64,000 bases of DNA from UBA6176 sp032119375 (lineage in GTDB: Bacteria > Verrucomicrobiota > Verrucomicrobiia > Limisphaerales > UBA9464): contig CAYSGH010000015.1 of the NCBI GenBank assembly GCA_964430505.1, positions 1 through 64,000 of the forward strand. Direction: 5' to 3'. The position numbers were made by a program, and so were the translations under genes. Below, one piece after another: positions 1 to 7,416 of the stretch. Below the pieces are notes generated by a model, which worked only from the letters and a program-made list of their open reading frames with translations, had not been told where the DNA came from and did no database searches. The stretch's first letter is position 1. Each line of letters begins with the position of its first letter.

Positions 1-91
1 CCCTGGGCTACCTCTCCCCAGCCCAGTTCGAGCAACAATCCTAACCGAAAAATCAGCCCTTTTTACTGTCCAGTTTTTCGAGGCAAGCCCA

Positions 92-130
92 CCGGCCTGA
101 AAGGCCTCACCGCCGAAAGGCATTGGAGAC
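92..130. repeat. 39-bp direct repeat, copy A
   Basis: Starts CCGGCCTGAAAGGCCTCACC and ends ATTGGAGAC. The second copy at 168-206 differs at a single base (C versus T before ATTGG). The core GGCCTgaaAGGCC is a small palindrome. A related core, GCCTGAAAGGCCT, recurs near 63178 in an AT-rich patch. Confidence 0.85.
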
Positions 131-167
131 CGCCGAAGGAAAGGACGCGCACGTAAAAGAGAAGCGG

Positions 168-206
168 CCGGCCTGAAAGGCCTCACCGCCGAAAGGTATT
201 GGAGAC
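168..206. repeat. 39-bp direct repeat, copy B
   Basis: Second copy of the repeat at 92-130, identical in 38 of 39 positions. The two starts are 76 bp apart, so the 37-bp spacer is nearly the same length as the unit. Confidence 0.85.
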
Positions 207-376
207 GGTGGCGTTAAAGCCAACAACCCACGTCTCGCAACCCTGGCCCAAAAGGGGCCATGCCTCTCGCGAGCTTCCCATGGAAGGACGTCGAACACGT
301 TAGAAACCTCAATGTCAAACGTCACGGTGCTCATGCAAATGTCGAGGATGTGCCGCCATGGTGGAGGGTCCAAGGC

Positions 377-856
377 TCAATAACTCACAGCCAAAAGCAG
401 CCTCACATGACTGCTTCGGCGACGGCTCGCCAGCCGCTTGTACTCGTGGAGGATCTGTTGGATCGGCGGCGCGACGGCAAGCCTCCCAAACACGTCCCTT
501 TTGCGAATCCTCTCCAGGAATCGAAGCCTGCTTGTCGCCCCCCGTTCCGTGCATGCCATTTGATAATGGGTCGTCTCATGGCTGAGGTAGGGCGAACCTG
601 CAACGATGGCATGGACCCCTCCCATCGCCTCCAGCAGTGCCTCCCAGTGGACGTCGTGGCAGCAAGACCAAGCATAGGGCTCGTCACGATCCAGGCGCCT
701 GCCCATCTCCATGGATTCCTCCCAGTCTGCATCGCCTGGCGCGGGGTCATCCCGAGGTTCTAGGCGTGCCCATCTCCATCGTCCATCCCAGCACAGGGGA
801 CGCCACGGACGTGACGGGGTCCTGCGCTCGAATTGAAACCAATAATCAGCACCCAT
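377..856 (-). CDS. Hypothetical protein, third gene of the Sir2 operon
   Basis: I do not recognise this 159-residue protein. It is rich in Trp and Arg in its N-terminal third (WRPLCWDGRWRWARLEP), has a CCHDVHW stretch near residue 65, and has no signal peptide or membrane segment. The ATG at 856 lies 27 bp downstream of the YbjN-like gene stop, on the same strand, so it is probably co-transcribed with that gene and with the Sir2 gene before it. The composition looks like a real cytosolic protein rather than an antisense shadow, and no better frame covers the interval. Its role is unknown. A partner or immunity-type protein is conceivable from the operon position only. Confidence 0.55.
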   Translation of the reverse strand: MGADYWFQFERRTPSRPWRPLCWDGRWRWARLEPRDDPAPGDADWEESMEMGRRLDRDEPYAWSCCHDVHWEALLEAMGGVHAIVAGSPYLSHETTHYQMACTERGATSRLRFLERIRKRDVFGRLAVAPPIQQILHEYKRLASRRRSSHVRLLLAVSY

Positions 857-883
857 GGCATTGTGGATGTTTCATGCCTCGGG

Positions 884-1393
884 TCATTCGGGGTTCCCGG
901 GCTCCTCCCCGGGCCTGGTGACCTGGGCCACCAGCCTCAGGAACTCGGCTTGCCCTTGCTCCACGGCATGGTCGGCGGATGCCTGCCGGTAGATCAGGGA
1001 CATCAGGGCCCGATGGAACCCGTCAAAGGCCACGCACACGGCGACCACCCATTCCCCCACCTTGTCCCGGGTCGGCTCCCCCTCCACCTCGCAGACGCGA
1101 AGAAACCGAAGCTCGCCGTCTGACCAGTCCATCTGGAATGCCCCCGCCTTGATGCCCCAGTTGATCCGCGTCAGGAACTCCGCCACGACGCTCCGGCGCT
1201 CGGCGGGGACGCTGATCGGATAGAGCCCATGGACCTCCAGTCGCTTCTGGGAAGGCAGGTGGTTGAAGGAGATCAGGTACCTGCACAGAGAGGTGTTGAG
1301 GACGGCCACGACGACATCGGGATCGTCCGACTCCATCAGGGCCAGGTTCTCGGACCTCAAGTGCTCGCGGATGACGGCGATGATCGGGTTCAT
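884..1393 (-). CDS. YbjN-like domain protein
   Basis: This 169-residue acidic protein has the alpha-beta pattern of YbjN/type III chaperone-like proteins: an N-terminal helix (PIIAVIREHL), a strand with VVVAVLNTS, then a beta meander containing LEVHGLYPISVPAERR and a C-terminal helical part. The assignment is from overall pattern and moderate similarity only. Its ATG (1393-1391) overlaps the TGA of the upstream Sir2 gene as ATGA, which implies translational coupling. Proteins of this fold often act as small partners or chaperones. What it binds here cannot be read from the sequence. There is no signal peptide. Confidence 0.6.
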   Translation of the reverse strand: MNPIIAVIREHLRSENLALMESDDPDVVVAVLNTSLCRYLISFNHLPSQKRLEVHGLYPISVPAERRSVVAEFLTRINWGIKAGAFQMDWSDGELRFLRVCEVEGEPTRDKVGEWVVAVCVAFDGFHRALMSLIYRQASADHAVEQGQAEFLRLVAQVTRPGEEPGNPE

Positions 1394-2259
1394 GCTTCTT
1401 GGAGTAGGGCGGTGAGTTGCTCGATGCCTTGGAGGCCCGAAAGGCGCAGGGTCAGGACCCCTGGCGATGGATCCTCCTTGGCGGGGTTGATGCGAACCAG
1501 GTCGGCGTGGTGGTCCCGCACCATGGACTCCGTGAAGGCCCGGACGCTCGGGACGGCCTGTCCGGCGCCAATCTCAAGGACGAGGAGCCGCGCTCCGTAG
1601 GCTGCGACGAGGCCCAGCCACGTGCGCAGGCCCTGCATTTGGGCATCGGTCCGGTCGGGAATCCAGGCTGCGTCCTCAAACATCAGGATGTTGGGACGCA
1701 TCACCCGGTCGCATCGTGGGCAACGCGGAAGCGGCTCGTGGGCCTGAAAGGTCGCGGCATCCACGGCCACCTGCCAGCTGGATGCATCGGTGATGTCTGG
1801 ACCACAAGGCTCCGAGCACTGCGCGTGGTGAATCGATCCATGGCATTCCACGATGCGATGGGCTGGAAAGCCTGCCTTTTGGAATTGGCCATCGACATTG
1901 GATGTGAAGACAAAGGCCCCGTGGCGAAGTCGCTTGGACCATTGACGAAGCGATCCAAAACCCCGGTGTGGTTGCGTGGCGCGATAGAGGCCCAGCCTGT
2001 GCCCGTAGAAGGCCCATGCAAGGCGCGGTGATTCCTCGAACCATCGCGGGTTGGCCAGCTCTTCAAAGGATAATCCAAGCCGCTTTGCCTCGGGATAGGC
2101 CCCCCAGAACCCCTCGGGCCCATGGAAGTCCGGCAGCCCGGAGTCCACGCCCATCCCGGCCCCGGCGGCGATCAGAAGGGCCTCCGCCTCGCGAACGACA
2201 CGTGGAAGGTCTTGGGCATGGACATTGGCGTGATTAAGATTGGCGTTTGCCTTGGACAC
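1390..2259 (-). CDS. Sir2-family NAD-dependent deacylase
   Basis: Sirtuins remove acyl groups from lysines using NAD, or in defence systems hydrolyse NAD. Visible motifs are GAGMGVDSGLPDF (NAD-binding loop, about residues 33-45), FTSNVD (about 118-123), the catalytic-His motif ECHGS (His about 140), and zinc-type cysteines in CSEPC and CPRC. The usual Arg of the GIPDFR motif is His here, an atypical feature of an active-site loop. I chose the GTG at 2259 because TAGGAG lies 7 nt upstream and the protein then begins about 30 residues before the NAD loop, as usual. In-frame ATGs further upstream (2319, 2358) lack such a site. It is the first gene of a three-gene operon with a YbjN-like and an unknown protein. 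Confidence 0.85.
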   Translation of the reverse strand: MSKANANLNHANVHAQDLPRVVREAEALLIAAGAGMGVDSGLPDFHGPEGFWGAYPEAKRLGLSFEELANPRWFEESPRLAWAFYGHRLGLYRATQPHRGFGSLRQWSKRLRHGAFVFTSNVDGQFQKAGFPAHRIVECHGSIHHAQCSEPCGPDITDASSWQVAVDAATFQAHEPLPRCPRCDRVMRPNILMFEDAAWIPDRTDAQMQGLRTWLGLVAAYGARLLVLEIGAGQAVPSVRAFTESMVRDHHADLVRINPAKEDPSPGVLTLRLSGLQGIEQLTALLQEA

Positions 2260-2266
2260 AACGGCG

Positions 2267-2272
2267 CTCCTA
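2267..2272 (-). promoter_or_regulatory. Shine-Dalgarno site deciding the Sir2 GTG start
   Basis: On the minus strand TAGGAG is followed by 7 nt and then GTG. This selects GTG at 2259 over upstream ATGs. The flanking sequence (about 2230-2310) is AT-richer than its surroundings, as expected of a promoter, but I cannot assign boxes with confidence. Confidence 0.6.
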
Positions 2273-2610
2273 AGATTTATGTTTGGGTAAGATGACTGCC
2301 TGCATTGATTTTGTCTCATGCCTTGGGCGCCTTTGTCAAGAACAAAGGTCCAGACCATGGAATTAGGTACCCCTCAAGCTGGGGACAAGTGGGGTGATCC
2401 CGTAAGCTAAGCCATGTCCCATGAGATTCGCCGGGCAGCGACCCCTTGCCACATGTCCTCAAGGCGTTCACCAGCGCCCGCACGAACGAACACGAGTCCT
2501 GCCGCAAGACCGCCGCGATGTCTCCCTGGCACCCGTCGCTCAGCACCCTTCGCCATGACGGCGGCAGTGACCCCGGAATGCCAGGCCCATGCCGCCCAAG
2601 CTCATGCCAC
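2273..2610. other. Intergenic region without recognisable gene
   Basis: This lies between the Sir2 gene start and the first palindromic repeat. No frame carries a recognisable motif. It should hold the Sir2 operon promoter. Confidence 0.4.
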
Positions 2611-2836
2611 CCCAGAAACGGCCGTTGGGCAGTCTGCAGGCCTCGTGCCCGGAGCGCTGGGTCAGTGGACCCGGCCTACAACCGGACGTCGCTCACCACG
2701 ATCTTACCCGGCGGGTGAGGTCGTGGTGGACTACATCCGGGCTGGGTCCCCGGACCCGGCCCACGGGGGGCATGTAACATCGCCGTCGCCGCGAAAGGGA
2801 ACGCGGCCTACAGACTGCCCGACGGCCGTTTCTAGG
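2611..2836. mobile_element. Palindromic MITE-like element, copy 1 (fold-back form)
   Basis: A 226-bp element with ends CCCAGAAACGGCCGTTGGGC and, on the opposite strand, CCTAGAAACGGCCGTCGGGC. The left half matches the left halves of the copies at 48540 and 54993. The right half is an inverted copy of that same left half, so the whole element can fold into one long hairpin. No 5-bp target duplication is evident (flanks GCCAC and CTCAA). It has no coding capacity. It sits between the Sir2 operon and the end of the WYL regulator gene. Confidence 0.75.
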
Positions 2837-2904
2837 CTCAACGCGGCTGTTTCGGGTGCCCTTAGGGCAAGCGCCGAGGGCGGGCGGCGGTGCCGCCCGG
2901 CCGC

Positions 2905-3939
2905 CTAGCGGTACCCGTCGCCCATGCGTTGGATGGCGTCCTGCATCCGGGCGACGAGCTCGGGCGGGCCCGCGACGCGTGCGTCCGGGCCCCAGCCGAG
3001 GATCCAGCGTTGCACCTCCACCAGGCTTCCCAAGTGCAGTCGCAACTCGACGCCGCCGTCGGGCAGGTCCACGAGGGATTGGGAAGGATGCCACCGCTTC
3101 TCGCGAATGTAGCCCGCGACGGCCGGGGTGAAGCGGACCACCACGTCGAACTCCCCCTCGCGCGAGAAGATGCCGAAGCTGTCGCCCAGGTAGCGGTCGA
3201 TGTCGAAGTCGGCGGGGCGCTCGAAGGAACGGCCGGTGGTCTCGGAGCCGACGACGCGGGTTCCTGCAAAGGTCCGGATGCCGCCGCGGTCGGTGTCGTG
3301 GGCAAAGAGGTACCATTCGCCGTTGACGTTGGCGACGTGGAGGGGATGGACGACGCGCGGTGCGGCCTGCTTGGAGCCGGGCTTGCGGTAGAGGATGCGG
3401 AGTTCCTCGCGCTCGGCGGCGGCCTTGGCGAGGGCGCCGATCAGGGGCACGTCCTCCATGGGCTCCGTGCTGCTGCGGAACGAGATGGTCTGGTCCCAGT
3501 CGCGCAGGTTGAGGGAGACGGTGTCGGGGAGGCTGCGCTCGAGCTTGCGGAGGGCGGCGAGGAGGGGTTTCTCGAAGGGGGTGCCGCGGTGCTGGTGCAG
3601 GGCCTTCTCGGCCACCAGCAACGCCACCAGCTCGCCCTCGCTGATCTGCATCGTCGGGAAGGCATCGACGGGCGCCGTGTAGTGAAACCCGAACCGCGAC
3701 GGGTGATACTCGATGGGAAGTCCGAGCCGGTCGCGCATGAACTCGATGTCGCGCAGGACGGTCTTCTGGCTGACCTCGAGTTCCTCGGCGAGGGAGCGGG
3801 CGTTGGGGAAGCGTCCGGCGGCGAACAGCCCATGGAGCCGCATCATCCGCTCAAGGGGCGGCCGCGATTGGGGCAGGGCCTCCGCGACCCGGCGGCGTTG
3901 GGCTGGGGCCTTGCGTCGTTGCTTCCTCGGGGCGGGCAT
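2905..3939 (-). CDS. WYL-domain transcriptional regulator (YafY/DeoR-like)
   Basis: A 344-residue DNA-binding regulator. A basic N-terminus (MPAPRKQRRKAPAQRRR) leads into a helix-turn-helix at about 30-80 (ARSLAEELEVSQKTVLRDIEFM). A WYL-type domain follows, with WYLFAHD near residue 207, and a C-terminal WCX-like part ends in ELVARMQDAIQRMGDGYR. WYL domains bind effectors such as nucleic acids or nucleotides. The start at 3939 is chosen because it lies just after the stop of the upstream membrane-protein gene at 3953. A longer frame from 4002 would overlap that gene. It is the last gene of a five-gene minus-strand run starting with hisF. Its target is unknown. Confidence 0.88.
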   Translation of the reverse strand: MPAPRKQRRKAPAQRRRVAEALPQSRPPLERMMRLHGLFAAGRFPNARSLAEELEVSQKTVLRDIEFMRDRLGLPIEYHPSRFGFHYTAPVDAFPTMQISEGELVALLVAEKALHQHRGTPFEKPLLAALRKLERSLPDTVSLNLRDWDQTISFRSSTEPMEDVPLIGALAKAAAEREELRILYRKPGSKQAAPRVVHPLHVANVNGEWYLFAHDTDRGGIRTFAGTRVVGSETTGRSFERPADFDIDRYLGDSFGIFSREGEFDVVVRFTPAVAGYIREKRWHPSQSLVDLPDGGVELRLHLGSLVEVQRWILGWGPDARVAGPPELVARMQDAIQRMGDGYR

Positions 3940-3952
3940 GGCGTTGGAAAAA

Positions 3953-4483
3953 TCAGCGCCGGAAGTAGGCCATGGTGGTGAAGACGGCGACGGCGAAGCC
4001 ATAGGCGCAAAGGCCGACGCCGATGCCGAAGCTCAGGAAGTGGAGCGGGCCGAGGACCACCAAGGCCAGGCCAAGCCCGCCCGTGAGCAGGGCCTCGCCC
4101 CAATGGCATCCCAGGAAGAGGATCCGGGGCGTCGCGTGCATCCAGCCTCCGAACCAGTCGCGGTAGGCGTCCTCGCCCATCATGCGCATGAGCCAGACGG
4201 TGTGGAGGTTGCGCGCGGCGACCATGGCGCTGGTCGTGGCGAGGGAGACGGCGATCATGGGCCAGCAGGCGGCGAGGGGCACCACCAGGATGTTGAGGAG
4301 GATGCCCTTCCGCCATCCGAGCCACCGGGCGAAGGGATTGCCCTCGTTGTGCAGGGCGGGGGTTCCAATCCACGTCGAAAACATGTCGGCCGTGCGGCCC
4401 ATGGCCACGGCGAGGAGGCTCCACCACCACGCGACGTCGCCCGGCCTCACCCATTCCTCCAATGCCGGCATCGACGCGGCCAT
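3953..4483 (-). CDS. Multi-pass membrane protein, hypothetical
   Basis: A 176-residue protein with about four hydrophobic segments: LLAVAMGRTADMFSTW at about 22-38, ILLNILVVPLAACWPMIAVS at about 61-80, LTGGLGLALVVLGPLHFLSF at about 132-152 and GVGLCAYGFAVAVFTTMAYF at about 155-174. It has no signal peptide of secretory type. I do not recognise the family. It starts 12 bp after the hisI stop and ends 13 bp before the WYL regulator ATG, so it sits inside a tight operon. A transporter-like or structural role is possible but not shown. Confidence 0.75.
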   Translation of the reverse strand: MAASMPALEEWVRPGDVAWWWSLLAVAMGRTADMFSTWIGTPALHNEGNPFARWLGWRKGILLNILVVPLAACWPMIAVSLATTSAMVAARNLHTVWLMRMMGEDAYRDWFGGWMHATPRILFLGCHWGEALLTGGLGLALVVLGPLHFLSFGIGVGLCAYGFAVAVFTTMAYFRR

Positions 4484-4495
4484 GGCTTCAGTCCC

Positions 4496-4885
4496 TCACT
4501 GCGAGGGCTTGCCGTACATGGCCTCGGGGGTGACGAGCCGCGGCTCCGTCTCGGCCCAGGCGGCATCCTGCAAGGAACGGAAGAAGCAGGATCGGAAGCC
4601 CTCGTGGCAGGCGGGCCCGACGGGCTCCACCTGGATCAACAAGGTGTCGCCGTCGCAGTCGAGGGCGACGTCCTTGACCACCTGCACGTGGCCGCTGCTT
4701 TCGCCCTTCATCCAGAACTTGCGGCGGGAGCGGCTCCAGAACCACGTGCGGCGGGTCTCGAGGGTCTTTTCGAGCGAGGCCTGGTTCATCCACGCCATCA
4801 TCAGGACGCGGCCGTCGCGGCAGTCCTGGACGATGGCCGGGACGAGGCCGTCTTCGTTCCACTTCACCTTGTCGAGGTAGCTCAT
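4496..4885 (-). CDS. hisI: Phosphoribosyl-AMP cyclohydrolase
   Basis: Third step of histidine biosynthesis: opens the purine ring of phosphoribosyl-AMP. The 129-residue length and motifs fit the monofunctional HisI. DCDGDT at about 76-81 provides Mg ligands plus a zinc Cys. CHEGFRSC at 93-100 supplies the other two zinc cysteines. The SSGHVQ and WFWSRSR motifs are present. There is no fused HisE domain. The ATG at 4885 begins MSYLDKVKWNEDGLVPAIVQ, the usual HisI N-terminus. A longer frame from 5170 overlaps the neighbouring gene. It lies two genes downstream of hisF with a DUF486 gene in between. Confidence 0.95.
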   Translation of the reverse strand: MSYLDKVKWNEDGLVPAIVQDCRDGRVLMMAWMNQASLEKTLETRRTWFWSRSRRKFWMKGESSGHVQVVKDVALDCDGDTLLIQVEPVGPACHEGFRSCFFRSLQDAAWAETEPRLVTPEAMYGKPSQ

Positions 4886-4917
4886 GCGGGGGGCGGTCGC
4901 GCGCGGGGCAACCGGGC

Positions 4918-5271
4918 CTATCGCACGCGACCGGGCAGCAGCGTGAACAGGACGGCGGCCAAGATGCAACCGAAGGCCGCGAGATGGTTCCACTGGGGGC
5001 GGACGCCGAAGTAGAGGAGGGCGAAGCCGATGAAGACGAGGAGGGTGATGACCTCCTGGAGGATCTTGAGCTGGTAGGGCTCGTAGGTGGCGCTGCCCCA
5101 GCGGTTGGCGGGCACCATGAGGCAGTACTCGAGGAAGGCGATGCCCCAGCTCACGAGGATGGCCCTCCACAGGGGCGCGCCCTTGTCCTTGAGGTGGCCG
5201 TACCAGGCGTAGGTCATGAAGACGTTGCTCACGGCGAGCATGACGATGGGCAACCAGGCGTTGCGGTTCAT
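4918..5271 (-). CDS. DMT-family (DUF486) small membrane protein
   Basis: A 117-residue inner-membrane protein with four transmembrane helices, matching the DUF486 group of drug/metabolite-transporter-like proteins. Recognisable parts are the N-terminal VSNVFMTYAWYGHLK, the central SWGIAFLEYCLMVPANRWG and QLKILQEVITLLVFIGFALL. Substrate is unknown in this family. It is inserted between hisF and hisI with short spacers (25 and 32 bp), so it is probably co-transcribed with them. Confidence 0.88.
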   Translation of the reverse strand: MNRNAWLPIVMLAVSNVFMTYAWYGHLKDKGAPLWRAILVSWGIAFLEYCLMVPANRWGSATYEPYQLKILQEVITLLVFIGFALLYFGVRPQWNHLAAFGCILAAVLFTLLPGRVR

Positions 5272-5296
5272 GCCGGGGCTCCTTGTGGGGGGGGCG

Positions 5297-6073
5297 TCAG
5301 GACAGGCGGACGGGCAACCCCCGGGACGCGAGGTATTCCTTGGCCTGGCGGACGGTATAGGTGCCGAAGTGGAAGATGCTGGCGGCCAGCACGGCGTCGG
5401 CCTTGCCTTGCTCCAGCACGTCGGCCATGTGGGCCAGCGTTCCCGCCCCGCCGCTGGCCACCACGGGCACGCCCACGGCCTCGCTCACGCGGCGCGTCAC
5501 CTCGATGTCGTAGCCCTCGCGCGTGCCGTCGGCGTCGATGGAGTTGAGCACGATCTCGCCCGCGCCCAGCGCCACGGCCTCGCGCGCCCATGCGACGGCG
5601 TCCTTGCCCGTGGGGCGCCGGCCGCCCGCCACGAACACCTCCCATTGTTCCGGGCCGGTGCGCTTGCAGTCGATGGAGACGACGATGCACTGGCTGCCGT
5701 ACTTCTCGGCCCCCGAGCGCACGAGGCCCGGGTCCGCGATCGCCGACGAGTTGATGCTCACCTTGTCGGCGCCGGCCCGGAGCATGACGCCCATGTCGGC
5801 GACGGTTCGGATGCCGCCGCCCACGGTCAGGGGCATGAAGCAACGGTCGGCCGCGCGCTCGATGACCTCCACCATGGACGCCCGGCCATGGGCCGTGGCG
5901 GTGATGTCGAAGAAGACCATCTCGTCGGCGCCTTGGTCGTTGTAGCGCAGGGCGAGCTCGACGGGGTCGCCGACGTTGCGCAGGCCGCCTTCCTCGGCGC
6001 GGCCGAACTGGAGCCCTCGGGTGACGTGTCCGTCATGGACGTCCAGGCAGGGGATGATGCGACGTGCGAGCAC
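5297..6073 (-). CDS. hisF: Imidazole glycerol phosphate synthase subunit HisF
   Basis: The cyclase subunit that uses ammonia from HisH to make imidazole glycerol phosphate and AICAR. The 258-residue (beta/alpha)8 barrel begins RRIIPCLDVHDGHVTRG, with catalytic Asp11. The second catalytic Asp lies in VVSIDCKRTG (Asp135). Phosphate-binding loops GGGIRT and ASGGAGT are present. It heads the five-gene operon. hisH and the other his genes are not in this window. Confidence 0.96.
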   Translation of the reverse strand: MLARRIIPCLDVHDGHVTRGLQFGRAEEGGLRNVGDPVELALRYNDQGADEMVFFDITATAHGRASMVEVIERAADRCFMPLTVGGGIRTVADMGVMLRAGADKVSINSSAIADPGLVRSGAEKYGSQCIVVSIDCKRTGPEQWEVFVAGGRRPTGKDAVAWAREAVALGAGEIVLNSIDADGTREGYDIEVTRRVSEAVGVPVVASGGAGTLAHMADVLEQGKADAVLAASIFHFGTYTVRQAKEYLASRGLPVRLS

Positions 6074-6136
6074 GGGGGACGAATGGGGTTGGAATGCGGC
6101 GCGGGCGCGGTGGAGCGGAGGCTGGAGCGTTGGCGG

Positions 6137-6598
6137 TCAGGCCGGGCTGAAGCGGCCGCCGACGTTCTTGATGGACTTGTCCGTGTAGAGGAATGCGCTG
6201 AGGGAGTTGAGCGGGTTCTTGGCGCGGAAGCGGTAGCCGTGCGTGACGACGGCCTTGAGGATCTCGTGGCGGGTGAGGGGCTTGCTGCGAACGGCGGCGA
6301 GGACGGCGTCGCGCAGGGAGATGCCGTTGGGGTGCTTGCGTGCACGCGTGGCCGGTCCGGGCGGGGAGGCCTTGGCGGGAACGACGCGCGTGGGCCTTCT
6401 CGATGGGGCCGGCGCCTTGGCCTCGGGAGACGCCTCGGCCTTGGGGCCGGAGCGGCGGCGTGTGTCGGCCCCGTCTCCGGAACCCGGCAACGCACCGAGC
6501 GCCGCATGGATCTCGGCGAGGCGTTGCTCCAGCGATTCCTTCTCGCGGGTCAACTGGGCGCGCAACGCAACGAACTGCTTTAGGGGGTCCGTCCTCAT
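6137..6598 (-). CDS. Coiled-coil plus HARE/winged-helix-like small protein
   Basis: A 153-residue protein with an N-terminal coiled coil (residues about 5-35, ALRAQLTREKESLEQRLAEI), a Lys/Ala/Pro-rich basic linker at about 40-85, and a C-terminal helical module of about 60 residues (ISLRDAVLAAVRSKPLTRHE, then NPLNSLSAFLYTDKSIKNVG). The latter resembles HARE-HTH type domains that link DNA-binding proteins. The match is from pattern only. The ATG at 6598 is preferred because AGGA lies 8 nt upstream. It could be a nucleoid-associated or regulatory protein, and no target is evident. Confidence 0.65.
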   Translation of the reverse strand: MRTDPLKQFVALRAQLTREKESLEQRLAEIHAALGALPGSGDGADTRRRSGPKAEASPEAKAPAPSRRPTRVVPAKASPPGPATRARKHPNGISLRDAVLAAVRSKPLTRHEILKAVVTHGYRFRAKNPLNSLSAFLYTDKSIKNVGGRFSPA

Positions 6599-6666
6599 GG
6601 GTGTCATCCTATGGCCGACCGCGGTCCGGCGCACGCTTCAATCCCCACGGGAGCGCTGCGCCCGGT

Positions 6667-7302
6667 TCACCGGCGGGGACTGGGCATCCGGGACGGGGCC
6701 TGGGGCGGCGTCGGCGAGGCCCTGCCCGGGATGGCCCCCCGACGGAGGACGGCGCGTTGCACGGTGCGGACGGGCGCGGTGACGACCTCGGGCACCCCAT
6801 TGTTGCCACCCGTGGCATGGGCGTCCTCGATCCGGGCGGTGGTCATCTCGACGATCAGCTCGTCGATGCCGGGCAGGACGCGGCGGAGGTATCGGATTTG
6901 GACGCGGGATCCGGCGACGTCGAAGTGCGAGTAGAGGGCGTTGTCGATCCACGAGGCGTCCACGACGACGCCGTTGTTCTCGTCGATGGCGAACCGGCCG
7001 GCGGCGCGGTCCACGGCGAGGAGGGAGAAGGGTTGCTCCTGGGCTCCGGAGGGGTTGGAGAGGACCATGCGCCAGTCGAAGCGGCCCGGGGAGTCGGTGG
7101 GCGCGATGGTGAGCTGCATGGAGAACTGGTCGAGGAGGCCCTGGGGGCCGTGGGCATGGACCTGGCCGGACCAGACGCCGGCCCAGGACTCCGGGAAGCC
7201 ATCGCCCGCGACGACGGGGAAGGCGGGACGGGGACGGGGCGGCGTGGTGACGCAACCGGAGAGGAGGCCGGCGAGGGCGAAGGCAAGGAGCGTGGCCCGC
7301 AT
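6667..7302 (-). CDS. Lipoprotein, hypothetical
   Basis: A 211-residue protein with a signal peptide and lipobox (LAGLLSGC, lipidated Cys17). The mature part is a beta-rich domain: ESWAGVWSGQVHAHGP near residue 40, then FDWRMVLSNPSGAQEQPFSL. This resembles lipocalin-like or META-like periplasmic proteins that bind hydrophobic ligands, but I do not recognise a family. A low-complexity Pro/Arg tail follows residue 190. The ATG at 7302 is chosen over 7335 because it gives a canonical signal peptide. Confidence 0.65.
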   Translation of the reverse strand: MRATLLAFALAGLLSGCVTTPPRPRPAFPVVAGDGFPESWAGVWSGQVHAHGPQGLLDQFSMQLTIAPTDSPGRFDWRMVLSNPSGAQEQPFSLLAVDRAAGRFAIDENNGVVVDASWIDNALYSHFDVAGSRVQIRYLRRVLPGIDELIVEMTTARIEDAHATGGNNGVPEVVTAPVRTVQRAVLRRGAIPGRASPTPPQAPSRMPSPRR

Positions 7303-7357
7303 GGCAGGGAAGGCAGGGAGGCTCGGGGGTGGCATGGAAGGAGGACGCGAAGGCCAA

Positions 7358-7390
7358 GCGGCCGCGCCCCGAGATGGGAGGCGCGGCCGC
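7358..7390. terminator. Candidate hairpin between two minus-strand genes
   Basis: Perfect 11-bp inverted repeat (GCGGCCGCGCC and its complement, loop 11 nt) just downstream of the isomerase-like gene stop at 7417. There is no T tract, so if it terminates transcription it is not a classical intrinsic terminator. Confidence 0.35.
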
Positions 7391-7416
7391 GGGAAACGGC
7401 TCGTGGGGTCCGGTGG

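Larger units (their letters stand above)
1..376. other. Intergenic stretch with a short repeat pair
   Basis: No coding frame here is convincing. A minus-strand frame at 107-373 (88 codons) exists, but it runs through both copies of a 39-bp repeat and shows no family signature. The window edge cuts off any larger context on the left. Confidence 0.4.

Noticed and set aside
107..373. 88-codon minus-strand frame as a gene
   Set aside because: It reads through both copies of the 39-bp repeat and has no recognisable domain or start signal.
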